Below, in pieces: positions 8,002 to 17,796 of a stretch of 64,000 bases of DNA. Each line of letters opens with the position of its first letter. Position 1 is the first letter of the stretch. Origin of the DNA: Oscillospiraceae bacterium. Its GTDB lineage: Bacteria; Bacillota; Clostridia; Oscillospirales; Acutalibacteraceae. Under the pieces are notes generated by a model. It saw nothing but the letters and a program-made list of their open reading frames with translations, did not search any database and was not told where the DNA came from. The stretch spans positions 891,750-955,749 of the forward strand of contig JAKVOA010000001.1 of NCBI GenBank assembly GCA_022483045.1. Reading direction: 5' to 3'. Made by a program: the position numbers and the translations under genes.

Positions 8002-9102
8002 ATCCGAGCGGCTGAGATTGTTTTACTGATTTTAATCGGCGTTCTGCTTTTTTGCCTAACCATTTTAATCCACGAAGCAGGGCATTTCTTCACGGCGAAA
8101 GCCTGTAAAATTCGTGTAGACGAATTTTCTATTGGAATGGGTCCACGCCTTGCGCATAAGCAGATAGGGGAAACAGACTACTCTCTGCGTGCTTTGCCAA
8201 TTGGCGGTTTTTGTGCCATGCCCGGTGAAGACGGCCAAGATGAAGACGGTAATCCCTGTGTAGACCCGCGCGCTTTTTGTAACAAACCCAAATGGCAGCG
8301 CTTTTTGGTCCTCATCATGGGCGGAACAATGAATATTCTTTTAGGCTTAGTCCTGATGAGTATCCTTTTAGGGCAGGAGTCTGTCTTTGCCTCTGCTACA
8401 ATCAGCAAATTTGACAGCCAGTCGGCACTGCAGAGCGCTGGGCTGCAAGTAGGCGACCGTTTTACCAGCATCAATGGTTATAAAATTCATACGTATAATG
8501 ACCTAGCTTTTTCACTTGCACTGGCAAATCCAGATTCTGTAAATCTGCAGGTCAGCCGGGCAGGGAAGACGGTATCTCTGCAGAATGTAAAGCTCCATAC
8601 CACAACAGCATCTAACGGCAAAAAAATGACACGACTGGATTTTTACGTGAGTCCTATCAAAAAAACACCGCTTACCCTGCTGCAGCATACTTTCACAGAT
8701 ACGGTTTCTGTAGTACGACAGGTCTGGGTCAGCCTTGCCGGGCTGGTGAGCGGTCGGTTTGGCCTGAATGATGTGACAGGGCCTGTCGGTTTGGTGCAGG
8801 TTATCAGCGAATCCGCCAACGCGGGTTTGCAAGAAAGCTTTGCTTCCGCTGTCAACAATATCGTTTATGTCATTATGGTCATTACGGTCAACTTGGGCAT
8901 TGTCAATCTTCTGCCGATTCCCGCTCTGGACGGCGGAAAAATTTTGTTCTTACTGATTGAGGCAATCCGCCGCAAACCGCTGAATCCAAAATACGCGGCA
9001 GCAGTGGAGTCTGCTTTCTTTGGGCTGCTGCTGGTGTTTATGGCTGTTGTTGCCGTCAGTGATGTGCTGCGCATTGCGACCGGTCACGGACTGGGAGGTT
9101 AA
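8002..9102 (+). CDS. rseP: Site-2 metalloprotease RseP, apparently with a non-canonical start
   Basis: An intramembrane zinc protease that cleaves anti-sigma factors and remnant signal peptides. The active-site motif HEAGH (about residues 24-28) lies in the first membrane helix. A PDZ domain (about 100-190) follows, then the second active-site block NLLPIPALDGGK and a last C-terminal helix. The first ATG in frame (8137) is downstream of HEAGH, so it cannot be the functional start. Upstream, back to the dxr stop in the same frame, there is no ATG, GTG or TTG. GGGAGG (7990-7995) is 6 nt before ATC at 8002, which would give an RAAEIVLLILIGVLLF helix. I therefore place the start at ATC 8002; CTG further in is an alternative. 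It sits between dxr and ispG as usual. Confidence 0.85.
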   Translation: MRAAEIVLLILIGVLLFCLTILIHEAGHFFTAKACKIRVDEFSIGMGPRLAHKQIGETDYSLRALPIGGFCAMPGEDGQDEDGNPCVDPRAFCNKPKWQRFLVLIMGGTMNILLGLVLMSILLGQESVFASATISKFDSQSALQSAGLQVGDRFTSINGYKIHTYNDLAFSLALANPDSVNLQVSRAGKTVSLQNVKLHTTTASNGKKMTRLDFYVSPIKKTPLTLLQHTFTDTVSVVRQVWVSLAGLVSGRFGLNDVTGPVGLVQVISESANAGLQESFASAVNNIVYVIMVITVNLGIVNLLPIPALDGGKILFLLIEAIRRKPLNPKYAAAVESAFFGLLLVFMAVVAVSDVLRIATGHGLGG

Positions 9103-9105
9103 AAA

Positions 9106-10149
9106 ATGAGGAAAAGCAAGCAGGTTATGGTGGGGAACGTTGCAGTTGGCGGCGGTGCACCGATCACTGTGCAGTCTATGCTGAATATTCCCTCTACAGA
9201 TATTCCCGACAGTGTGCAGCAGGCTGTAAAGTTGCAGCAGGCTGGCTGCCAAATTTTACGCGCGGCGATTCCAGACGAGGCGGCAGTCAAGCTGATTCCC
9301 GTCATCAAATCCACAGTATCCATTCCGCTTGTCGCGGATATCCACTTTGACTATCGCCTGGCTTTGGCCGCAGCAGATGCCGGCGTTGACGCAATCCGTA
9401 TCAATCCGGGCAATATCGGCGGCGAAGAGCGCGTAAAAGCAGTTGTAGAAAAGTGCAGGGAGAAACATTTGCCGATTCGTATCGGGGTCAATTCCGGTTC
9501 TCTAGAAAAGGACCTGCTGCAAAAATATGGCGGCCCCACACCAGAGGCTTTGGTAGAGAGTGCACTGAAGCATGCCGCTCTGCTGGAAAAATTTGATTTT
9601 ACGGATATTGTTATCTCCATTAAGTCCTCAGATGTTGATACCACCATTCGCGCCTATGAGCTTTGTGCTAAAAAGTGCCCGTACCCGCTGCATTTGGGTG
9701 TTACCGAAACTGGCACCGAGCGAATGGGCCTTATCAAATCGGCTATTGGCATCGGTTCACTGCTGCAGCAAGGCATTGGCGACACCATTCGGGTTTCGCT
9801 GACAGCAGACCCAGTGCGTGAAGTGTATGCCGGGCAGGATATTCTGCGTGCGCTGAAAATGGGCAGGCCCGGTCCCACACTGGTTTCCTGTCCAACCTGT
9901 GGGCGCACGCGCATTGATATTATAAAAATTGCGAATGAAGTGGAAGAACGGCTGCGCGGCTGCAGCAAGCCCATTACTGTGGCAGTCATGGGTTGTGCCG
10001 TAAATGGCCCTGGGGAAGCCCGGGAAGCTGACGTTGGCATAGCCGGCGGTGATGGCGTTGGTCTGCTCTTTAAAAAAGGAAAGATCGTTCGCCGCGTACC
10101 AGAAAGCGAGCTGGTACCGGCACTGATGGAAGAAATTGATCGATTATAG
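9106..10149 (+). CDS. ispG: 4-hydroxy-3-methylbut-2-enyl diphosphate synthase
   Basis: The penultimate MEP-pathway enzyme. It reduces MEcPP to HMBPP using a [4Fe-4S] cluster. The 347-residue product has a TIM-barrel N-terminal half (PITVQSMLNIPSTD, RINPGNIGGEERV, RIGVNSGSLEKDL) and a C-terminal cluster domain with Cys residues in LVSCPTCGRTRID and VMGCAVNGPGEA. It starts 3 nt after rseP and belongs to the same run of isoprenoid and envelope genes. Also known as gcpE. Confidence 0.96.
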   Translation: MRKSKQVMVGNVAVGGGAPITVQSMLNIPSTDIPDSVQQAVKLQQAGCQILRAAIPDEAAVKLIPVIKSTVSIPLVADIHFDYRLALAAADAGVDAIRINPGNIGGEERVKAVVEKCREKHLPIRIGVNSGSLEKDLLQKYGGPTPEALVESALKHAALLEKFDFTDIVISIKSSDVDTTIRAYELCAKKCPYPLHLGVTETGTERMGLIKSAIGIGSLLQQGIGDTIRVSLTADPVREVYAGQDILRALKMGRPGPTLVSCPTCGRTRIDIIKIANEVEERLRGCSKPITVAVMGCAVNGPGEAREADVGIAGGDGVGLLFKKGKIVRRVPESELVPALMEEIDRL

Positions 10150-10246
10150 TTCTGCTTTTACTAAATACCCTGCCGGGATCTTTCTGTGCGGGGTATTCCT
10201 GTACTGGCAAATATGATCAACATTCATACAGGGAACTGAGGCATAC

Positions 10247-13200
10247 ATGAACACCTTTAAAAGCTTTTTTGGTACATATATCGACTGTTCCGGCCTGCCG
10301 GAAGATCTGCTTTCCGGCGAACTGCAGCAGATGCAGATCAATGCAAAAAAGAGGGCGATTTCTTCTGAAATCCTTTTACAGCGTCTAGTTCCACGTCAAA
10401 CTCTTTACGGCGCGGAAAAGCGTATTGCCAGTTGCAAGCCGCTGCATCTGTCTTTGGCCCGCATTCTGCCGCGGTATGACGCGTCTTTATTTAATCTTTC
10501 CTATTACCCGGATATGGTCTTGGAGCTGAAGCGCCGTGAAGCAACCATTAATGGCACCTTGCAGGACTCGACAGCAGAACTCTGTGATGATACATTAAAA
10601 ATCACATTAAAGCACGGCGGCTACAGCCGCCTGCTTTCTCACCATGCAGACCGTCTGCTTTCTCAGTTGATTCAAGAGGAATTTCATTGCAGCGTAAAGG
10701 TCCAGTTTACCGGCCTTTTAGAAGTGGACGGCGAAAGCAAACGCTATCAGGAAATGCAGGCACATCAGACCGAAAAAGTGCATCGGGAAGAGCTGGTTAC
10801 ACGGCAGGAAGACTATGACATTTCACAGGCGCACACAACTTCTCCCAGTGTCATTGAGGTCCGCGAAGGTGCCTCACTGCTTCCGACCATTTTGTTGGAA
10901 ACCGCCCGCCCGCTTTATAAAACCCTGCCGAAAGCAAAGCCAGAACCTATCAGCGACTTAAACCCGGACATTGGTTCTGCAACAGTCTGGGGTGAGATCT
11001 TTTCCATGGAAACGCGCCTGACGCGTGATAAGCAACATAAAATCTTTACAATTTTCATTACGGATTATACCGGTTCTGTTACTCTGAAACTTTTTGAAAC
11101 CGTGCAGGACAGCCGCACATTGGATACTCTGCACAACGGTATGAGCCTTTTGGTCCGCGGCGACTACGAATTTGATAAGTACAGCCGTGAATTTGTCATA
11201 CGCCCGCGCGGCATGGGCACTGTACAGCAGGTAAAAGTAGAGGACAAGGCCCCCGCCAAACGGGTAGAGCTGCATTTGCATACTAACATGTCACAGATGG
11301 ATGCAGTCAATTCTGCATCTGATTTGATTACGCGGGCTGCCGAATGGGGACACCCTGCTGTGGCAATCACTGACCATGGTGTTGCACAGGCCTTTCCAGA
11401 GGCCATGAATACAGCTGCCAGCCTAAAAAAGCAGGGCAAACCAATCAAGGTGATTTACGGAACAGAGGCTTACTTTGTCAATGACCTAGTTCCTGCAGTG
11501 ACCGGCGAAAGCGACCGTTCCCTGGATGGAGAGTTTATTTCATTTGATATCGAAACGACTGGACTTTCTGCAAAAGAAGAGCGTATTACCGAAATTGGTG
11601 CCGTGCGTATCTGCGGCGGAGAAATCGTTGAAAATTTTGACACGTTTGTTGACCCCGAGCGCCCGATTCCGCAAAAAATCACGCAGCTGACCGGCATTAC
11701 CGACAGCATGGTTGAGGGTGCTCCCAGTGAAGAAGAGGCCATTCAAAAGTTTTACGATTTTTGCGGAAAAGATGCTGTACTAGTGGCGCATAATGCGGAT
11801 TTTGATACTTCCTTTATCCGTATTGCCGCACAGCGCCACAATATGGAGTTCCCGTATGTTTACATTGATTCTCTTCCAATGTGCCGGGCTATGTTGACAG
11901 ATATAAAAAATTACAAGCTGGATACCGTAGCCAAGTACCTGAAACTCGGAAAATTCAATCACCACCGTGCCTGTGATGATGCGGCCATGCTGGGGCAGAT
12001 TTTCATTGTTCTGCTGCAGCGCCTGAAAGAGGACGCAAAGGCAAAAACTGTGGCGGATATAAACAGTTCTTTGGCGGCTTACCACAATCAGGGCAGTGCG
12101 AAAAAGATTCGTTCTTATCACCAAATTATTTTGGTGCGCAATCAGACTGGTCTGAAAAATCTTTATAAACTGATTTCTATGGCGCACTTAAAGTATTTTT
12201 ATCGCAATCCGCGTATTCCCAAAAGTGAGCTGATTCAATACCGCGAGGGCCTGCTTATCGGTAGTGCCTGCGAAGCAGGGGAACTTTACCGCGCTGTCTT
12301 TGCCGGTAAACCGTGGAACCAGCTTATGGAAATCGCCAGTTTTTACGATTACCTTGAAATACAGCCTGACGGCAACAATATGTTTATGGTGCGCAACGGT
12401 TCCCTTGCAAGCGCAGAGCAGCTGCACGATATCAACAAAACAATTATCCGGCTGGGCCGTGCCCTGCACAAGCCGGTTGTAGCTACCTGTGATGTGCATT
12501 TTTTGGACCCGAAAGACGGCTCTTACCGCAAAATCCTGCAAACAGCACAGGGCTTTAATCCCAACGAAGAGCAGGCGCCGCTTTATTTCCGCACAACGGC
12601 CGAAATGCTCAAAGAATTCGACTACTTAGGCAAAGACCTTGCTTACGAAGTCGTTGTTAAAAATACAAATTTAATTGCAGATATGTGTGAAGAAATCCGG
12701 CCAATTCCAAATGGTGTTTTCCCACCATTTATCGACGGCGCCGAAAAGCAGCTGAACGAAATCTGCTGGAAGCGTGCAAAACAGATTTACGGCGAGCCTT
12801 TGCCAGAAATCGTTAAAAAGCGGCTTGACCGAGAACTGGGTTCTATCAACAAACACGGGTTTTCTGTTTTGTATATGACAGCACAGAAACTGGTCGCAGA
12901 CAGTGAAGACCACGGCTATTTAGTCGGTTCGCGTGGTTCCGTTGGTTCTTCGTTTGTCGCCAGTATGTCCGGTATTTCGGAAGTCAATCCGCTGGCGCCG
13001 CATTACATCTGTCCTTACTGCAAATACAGTGAATTTATTACAGATGGCAGCTATGGCTCTGGCTTCGACCTGCCACCAAAGACCTGCCCGGTCTGCGGCT
13101 CACCGCTGCGGCGGGACGGACACAACATTCCTTTTGAAACCTTTTTGGGCTTTGACGGCGACAAAACGCCGGATATTGATCTAAACTTTTCCGGTGAGTA

Positions 13201-14602
13201 CCAAAGCGGCGCACATCGATATACAGAAACACTTTTCGGCAAAGGCCACGTATTTAAGGCAGGTACCATTGCTACCGTTGCGGACAAGACTGCTTACGGT
13301 TATGTAAAAAAATATCAGGAAACCAACAATGTAACCCTGCATGCTGCAGAAGAGCTGCGCTTGGCACAGGGTTGCACCGGCATTAAGCGCACTACCGGTC
13401 AGCACCCCGGCGGCATGGTCGTTGTACCGCGCGGATACGAAATTTACGACTTCTGCCCAGTACAGCACCCTGCCAATGACCAGAAAAATGATAATGTCAC
13501 CACACACTTTGATTTCCATTCCATACATGATACGATTTGTAAACTGGACGAGCTCGGTCACGATGTGCCGACTATTTATCGGTATCTTGAGGAATACACT
13601 GGCATTCCGGTGATGTCAGTCTCTATGAGTGACCCCAAGGTCATGAGCCTGTTCCATTCACCAGAAGCATTAGGCGTTACGGCAGAGGATATCGACTGCC
13701 AGACAGGCACTTTTTCTATGCCAGAACTGGGTACACCTTTTGTGCGGCAGATGCTGATGGATTCTCAGCCGAAAACTTTTACCGACCTGCTGCAGATTTC
13801 TGGTCTGTCACACGGCACCGATGTTTGGCTGGGCAATGCGCAGGACCTGATTAAGGACGGCACCTGCACAATTTCAGAGGTTATTGGTACACGTGACTCC
13901 ATTATGACTTACCTGCTGCAGAAAGGCCTTGAACCCAAAATGGCATTTAAAATTATGGAGATTACCCGTAAGGGCAAGGCTCCCAAGCTGCTGACAGAGG
14001 ACCACATCAAGGCGATGAAAGAGCACAATGTTCCGCAGTGGTATATCAATTCCTGTTTCAAAATCAAGTACATGTTCCCAAAGGCGCACGCAGCAGCTTA
14101 TATGATTTCAGCACTGCGGCTAGGCTGGTACAAAGTGCATAAACCGGTGGAGTACTACGCCGCTTACTTTACGGTGCGCGGAGAAGACTTCGATGGTGCC
14201 ACGGTCGTAAAAGGCCGCGCCGCAGTACAGAAACGGATGCACGAAATTCAGCAGAAGGGAAAAGAAGCCAGTAAAAAGGAAGAAGACGCATTCGGTACAT
14301 TGCAGATCGTCAACGAAATGCTTGCGCGCGGCATTGGTGTACTTCCGATTGATCTTTACAAATCAGATGCGCGCAAATACTTAGTCGAAGATGGCAAAGT
14401 CCGCCTGCCGTTTGCCTCCATCAGCGGTGTCGGCGAAGCCGCTGCCAATGCGCTGGCTGCCGCAAAAGACGGCGGCGTATATATTTCTGTAGACGACCTG
14501 CAGACACGCAGCAAGGTCAGTAAATCTGTGATTGAAAACCTGCGTGACGCCGGTGCACTAGACGGTCTGCCGCAGAGCAGCCAAATGACTTTATTTGCAT
14601 AA
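10247..14602 (+). CDS. polC: DNA polymerase III alpha subunit, PolC type
   Basis: The replicative polymerase of low-GC Gram-positives, with built-in proofreading. The 1451-residue length is standard. In order: an N-terminal region, an OB fold (about 240-330), a PHP domain (VELHLHTNMSQMDAV, AITDHGVAQAF, about 340-410) interrupted by a DEDD 3'-5' exonuclease (SFDIETTGLSAKEERITEIG; HNADFDTSF), the rest of PHP, and the polymerase core (VGSRGSVGSSFVA). The core carries a zinc module CPYCKYSEF...CPVCG and the catalytic PDIDLNFSGEYQ. The fingers and a C-terminal helix-hairpin-helix/duplex-binding region complete it. The start ATG has GGAACTGAGG upstream. It ends just before the his promoter. Confidence 0.97.
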   Translation: MNTFKSFFGTYIDCSGLPEDLLSGELQQMQINAKKRAISSEILLQRLVPRQTLYGAEKRIASCKPLHLSLARILPRYDASLFNLSYYPDMVLELKRREATINGTLQDSTAELCDDTLKITLKHGGYSRLLSHHADRLLSQLIQEEFHCSVKVQFTGLLEVDGESKRYQEMQAHQTEKVHREELVTRQEDYDISQAHTTSPSVIEVREGASLLPTILLETARPLYKTLPKAKPEPISDLNPDIGSATVWGEIFSMETRLTRDKQHKIFTIFITDYTGSVTLKLFETVQDSRTLDTLHNGMSLLVRGDYEFDKYSREFVIRPRGMGTVQQVKVEDKAPAKRVELHLHTNMSQMDAVNSASDLITRAAEWGHPAVAITDHGVAQAFPEAMNTAASLKKQGKPIKVIYGTEAYFVNDLVPAVTGESDRSLDGEFISFDIETTGLSAKEERITEIGAVRICGGEIVENFDTFVDPERPIPQKITQLTGITDSMVEGAPSEEEAIQKFYDFCGKDAVLVAHNADFDTSFIRIAAQRHNMEFPYVYIDSLPMCRAMLTDIKNYKLDTVAKYLKLGKFNHHRACDDAAMLGQIFIVLLQRLKEDAKAKTVADINSSLAAYHNQGSAKKIRSYHQIILVRNQTGLKNLYKLISMAHLKYFYRNPRIPKSELIQYREGLLIGSACEAGELYRAVFAGKPWNQLMEIASFYDYLEIQPDGNNMFMVRNGSLASAEQLHDINKTIIRLGRALHKPVVATCDVHFLDPKDGSYRKILQTAQGFNPNEEQAPLYFRTTAEMLKEFDYLGKDLAYEVVVKNTNLIADMCEEIRPIPNGVFPPFIDGAEKQLNEICWKRAKQIYGEPLPEIVKKRLDRELGSINKHGFSVLYMTAQKLVADSEDHGYLVGSRGSVGSSFVASMSGISEVNPLAPHYICPYCKYSEFITDGSYGSGFDLPPKTCPVCGSPLRRDGHNIPFETFLGFDGDKTPDIDLNFSGEYQSGAHRYTETLFGKGHVFKAGTIATVADKTAYGYVKKYQETNNVTLHAAEELRLAQGCTGIKRTTGQHPGGMVVVPRGYEIYDFCPVQHPANDQKNDNVTTHFDFHSIHDTICKLDELGHDVPTIYRYLEEYTGIPVMSVSMSDPKVMSLFHSPEALGVTAEDIDCQTGTFSMPELGTPFVRQMLMDSQPKTFTDLLQISGLSHGTDVWLGNAQDLIKDGTCTISEVIGTRDSIMTYLLQKGLEPKMAFKIMEITRKGKAPKLLTEDHIKAMKEHNVPQWYINSCFKIKYMFPKAHAAAYMISALRLGWYKVHKPVEYYAAYFTVRGEDFDGATVVKGRAAVQKRMHEIQQKGKEASKKEEDAFGTLQIVNEMLARGIGVLPIDLYKSDARKYLVEDGKVRLPFASISGVGEAAANALAAAKDGGVYISVDDLQTRSKVSKSVIENLRDAGALDGLPQSSQMTLFA

Positions 14603-14615
14603 ATAAAAAAGACTG

Positions 14616-14644
14616 TTGACAGCGATAATTTATCATGCTATTAT
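14616..14644 (+). promoter_or_regulatory. Near-consensus sigma-A promoter of the his operon
   Basis: TTGACA (14616-14621), a 17-nt spacer and TATTAT (14639-14644). The predicted 5' leader is only about 25-35 nt, too short for a T-box or a histidine leader peptide, so any regulation must act at the promoter. Confidence 0.85.
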
Positions 14645-14677
14645 ATTAGCACACTAAAGTAAAGACGTAAGGATTGA

Positions 14678-15880
14678 GTGCTTTATATGAAGAAAAACAA
14701 TTTAATTACGCCTGAGGGCACCCACGACCTCCTCTTTGAGGAATGTCTTGCGCGCCGGGCAGTAGAAAACAAGCTGACCAACGCTTTTCGTACGCGCGGG
14801 TACAATGAAGTGATGACTTCATGTTTAGAGTATTACGATGTGTTTGACCCGGATATTTCCGGTATCAGCGCAGAAGAAATGTACAAAATGACAGACCGCC
14901 GCGGACGCCTGATCGTAATGCGCCCGGACTCTACTCTGCCGATTGCACGCCTCGTTGCAACACGCCTGCAAAATCATCAGCTTCCGCTGCGGCTGTTTTA
15001 TACACAACCGGTCTACCGCAGCAATCCCGGTCTTGCTGGCCGGCTGGATGAAAATGCGCAGGCGGGAATTGAGCTGATGGGTGCCTCCGGCATTCGCTCG
15101 GACTTAGAGGTGTTGACTACCGCGGTAGAGGCACTTTCTGCCTGCTGCCCTGATTTTCGTCTAGAGCTCGGCCACGCCGGCTTTTTTCGCGAACTCGCGC
15201 GTCAGCTTCCTATTTCGGATGAGCAGCGGGAAGATATCCGCAGCGCAATCGAAACCAAAAACTATGCGGCCCTTGATACAATCTTAGACGCTCTGCCGCA
15301 GACGATTGCTGTCAGTGGCATGCGGCGCCTGCCGCGTCTGTTTGGCGGAGAAGAGGTCTTTCAGCAGGCAAAGGAAGTCTGCCCGACAAAGGCTGGTCTG
15401 GAAATGCTTTCTTATTTACACAAGGTGTACCACGCGGTACAGGACCTTGGCCTTGGCGGCCGGGTTATTGTTGACCTTGGCCTTGTACAGCGCAATGATT
15501 ATTATACTGATTTGATCTTTACAGCCTATACAGAGGGCTACGGTGACTCTATTTTAATGGGAGGCCGCTACGACAACCTGCTGAAGCATTTTCACTGCCC
15601 TATGCCCGCTATTGGTTTTGGCATCAATGTAGACGCACTGACACGAATTGCCCTTGCAAACGGACATTACAGTGCGCCGCCTGCCGCACAGATTTTGGTA
15701 TACAGTGAAAATGGATATTCCATTAAAGCGCTTGCACACGCGCGTGCACTTACCCGGCAGGGCCTGCGCTGTGAAACCAGTGTGGCAACAACCCAGGCAG
15801 AAGCAGAGTCTTATGCGCGCTCTTTAGGTATCGGCAGACTGGATGTTGTCGGAGCGCAGATTTCGGAGGTGCTGCTATGA
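14678..15880 (+). CDS. hisZ: ATP phosphoribosyltransferase regulatory subunit
   Basis: A catalytically inactive paralogue of histidyl-tRNA synthetase that forms the hetero-octamer with short-form HisG and confers histidine feedback. The 400-residue product has class II synthetase-like blocks: TPEGTHDLLFEEC, MRPDSTLPIARLVA, and YTEGYGDSILMGGRYDNL. It lacks the anticodon-binding region of true HisRS, and the pairing with a short HisG supports HisZ. The start is uncertain: GTG 14678 has AAGGA 4 nt upstream, and ATG 14687 is three codons downstream. It overlaps hisG by 4 nt. Confidence 0.92.
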   Translation: MLYMKKNNLITPEGTHDLLFEECLARRAVENKLTNAFRTRGYNEVMTSCLEYYDVFDPDISGISAEEMYKMTDRRGRLIVMRPDSTLPIARLVATRLQNHQLPLRLFYTQPVYRSNPGLAGRLDENAQAGIELMGASGIRSDLEVLTTAVEALSACCPDFRLELGHAGFFRELARQLPISDEQREDIRSAIETKNYAALDTILDALPQTIAVSGMRRLPRLFGGEEVFQQAKEVCPTKAGLEMLSYLHKVYHAVQDLGLGGRVIVDLGLVQRNDYYTDLIFTAYTEGYGDSILMGGRYDNLLKHFHCPMPAIGFGINVDALTRIALANGHYSAPPAAQILVYSENGYSIKALAHARALTRQGLRCETSVATTQAEAESYARSLGIGRLDVVGAQISEVLL

Positions 15881-16515
15881 AACCGCTGCGGATTGCACTG
15901 ACCAAGGGCCGCTTAGAAGAAGATACAATTTCTCTTTTAGAAACAATCGGGATGAATTGTGATGCGGTGCACAACAAAGGCCGCAAGCTGATTTTGCCGA
16001 TTGGTGACGGATCTATTGAAGTCGTTTTAGCAAAGGCAGCTGACGTAATCACTTACGTAGAGCACGGCGTCTGCGACCTTGGTGTTGTCGGCAAAGACAC
16101 TATCATGGAGCATGGCGGCAGCTTTTATGAGCTGCTCGACCTTGGCTTTGGGCGCTGCCGCTTTGCGCTGGCTGGACCAGCCGGGAAAAAATTCTTTACT
16201 GGCTATCAAACCAAAACGATTGCAAGCAAATACCCAAATATTGCCCGCGCCTACTTTGAAAGCAGGGCAATGGATGTGCAGATTATCAAAATTGAGGGCA
16301 GTGTAGAGCTGGCACCGCTGCTGGGGCTGTCGGATGCAATTGTTGATATTGTAGAGACCGGCAATACTCTGAAAGAAAATGGCCTTGCTGTTATCGATAC
16401 AATCTGTCAAATTTCCGCACGACTGATTGCAAATGAAGCAAGCCTGAAGCTGCGGAAAAAAGAAATAGAAACGCTGGCAGCACGCATGGAAAAGGCAAAG
16501 GAGAAACAGGTATGA
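15877..16515 (+). CDS. hisG: ATP phosphoribosyltransferase, short form
   Basis: Commits ATP and PRPP to histidine synthesis. At 212 residues it is the short form, which lacks the C-terminal regulatory domain and needs HisZ. Visible motifs are RIALTKGRLEEDT at the N-terminus, YVEHGVCDLGVVGKD, and the PRPP-binding DAIVDIVETGNTLKENGL. It starts in an ATGA overlap with hisZ and overlaps hisD by 4 nt, suggesting translational coupling. Confidence 0.96.
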   Translation: MKPLRIALTKGRLEEDTISLLETIGMNCDAVHNKGRKLILPIGDGSIEVVLAKAADVITYVEHGVCDLGVVGKDTIMEHGGSFYELLDLGFGRCRFALAGPAGKKFFTGYQTKTIASKYPNIARAYFESRAMDVQIIKIEGSVELAPLLGLSDAIVDIVETGNTLKENGLAVIDTICQISARLIANEASLKLRKKEIETLAARMEKAKEKQV

Positions 16516-17795
16516 TACAGGTAGTCAGGCAGGGCGGCAATTTTGCCCGTGATTTTGTCAAAAAGTTTCGGGAACGCAGCGATGCAGCTGGTAAAAAGGT
16601 TGATTCCGCAGTCGCAGAAATTTTGGCAAATGTCAAAAAAGACAGAGATGCTGCAGTGAAAGCATACACGCTGAAATTTGACGGTGCAGTCCCTGAAAAC
16701 ATTGAAGTAACCCACGAGCAGATGGAGCAGCTCACTGCACAGTGTGACCCAAAGTTCCTTTCTGCGCTTCGTCATGCGGCCGAAAATATTCGTGACTTTC
16801 ATGCGCGCCAAAAGCAGCAGAGCTGGGTTGAGCCCCGGGCAGATGGTGTTATGATGGGCCAGCGTATTCGCGGCCTTACCCGTGTGGGCCTTTATGTACC
16901 CGGCGGTACGGCTGCTTACCCAAGCAGCGTTTTAATGAACGCTATTCCTGCTAAAATTGCCGGTGTTAAAGATTTGATTATGACGACACCGCCCGGAAAA
17001 GACGGCAAACCGAATCCTAACATTATGGCAGCAGCGCTGATTGCCGGTGTTGACCGGGTCTTTTTGGTCGGCGGTGCGCAGGCAATCGCTGCATTGGCCT
17101 ATGGCACAGAAAGCATTCCGCGTGTAGATAAAATTGTCGGTCCCGGTAATATTTATGTTGCAACGGCTAAGCGTCAGCTGTACGGAACTGTTGGCATCGA
17201 CATGGTGGCGGGTCCCAGTGAAATTTTAATCGTTGCCGATGAAACCGCAAAGCCGAAGTACCTTGCAGCTGACCTGATGAGCCAGGCAGAACATGACCGC
17301 ATGGCTTCTGCAGTCCTGCTGACAACCAGCGAAACTGTTGCAGATGAAACCGTGAAGGAAATCTACAAGCAGATCAAGACTCTTTCCCGCAAAGAGATCA
17401 TTGAGGATTCTCTAGACAATTTTGGCGCTGTCATTTTGTGCGAAAGCATGGACGAAGCAATCGAGTTTGCCAATGACCTTGCACCAGAACATTTGGAAGT
17501 CTGTGCAAAGGCTCCAATGGAGTATATCGGGAAGATCGACAATGCCGGCAGCGTGTTCTTAGGTAACTATTCGCCGGAACCGCTCGGCGATTATTTTGCC
17601 GGTCCCAACCATGTTCTGCCTACCAGCGGAACCGCGCGCTTTTTCTCGCCGCTCTCTGTTGACAGCTTCATTAAAAAATCCAGTTTTATTTACTATACCA
17701 AAGATGCACTTTCTCCTGTCAGTGATGAAATTATCAAGCTCGCCGAAACCGAGGGCCTGACCGCCCACGCAAACAGCATTCAAGTGAGGAAATAA
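16512..17795 (+). CDS. hisD: Histidinol dehydrogenase
   Basis: Carries out the last two steps, L-histidinol to histidine, with two NAD and a zinc ion. The product is 427 residues. Family blocks are GLYVPGGTAAYPSSVLMNAI, VGGAQAIAALAYGTESI, KIVGPGNIYVATAKR, the signature DMVAGPSEILIVAD, and the catalytic and metal ligands in SQAEHD and the C-terminal AHANSIQVR. It is separated from hisC by a single base. Confidence 0.97.
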   Translation: MIQVVRQGGNFARDFVKKFRERSDAAGKKVDSAVAEILANVKKDRDAAVKAYTLKFDGAVPENIEVTHEQMEQLTAQCDPKFLSALRHAAENIRDFHARQKQQSWVEPRADGVMMGQRIRGLTRVGLYVPGGTAAYPSSVLMNAIPAKIAGVKDLIMTTPPGKDGKPNPNIMAAALIAGVDRVFLVGGAQAIAALAYGTESIPRVDKIVGPGNIYVATAKRQLYGTVGIDMVAGPSEILIVADETAKPKYLAADLMSQAEHDRMASAVLLTTSETVADETVKEIYKQIKTLSRKEIIEDSLDNFGAVILCESMDEAIEFANDLAPEHLEVCAKAPMEYIGKIDNAGSVFLGNYSPEPLGDYFAGPNHVLPTSGTARFFSPLSVDSFIKKSSFIYYTKDALSPVSDEIIKLAETEGLTAHANSIQVRK

Positions 17796-17796
17796 C

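Noticed and set aside
10150..10215. Terminator between ispG and polC
   Set aside because: A 10-bp stem AATACCCTGC / GCGGGGTATT is present but no T-run follows, so I do not call it.
14603..14677. T-box or histidine leader before hisZ
   Set aside because: The promoter leaves only about 30 nt of leader, too short for either.
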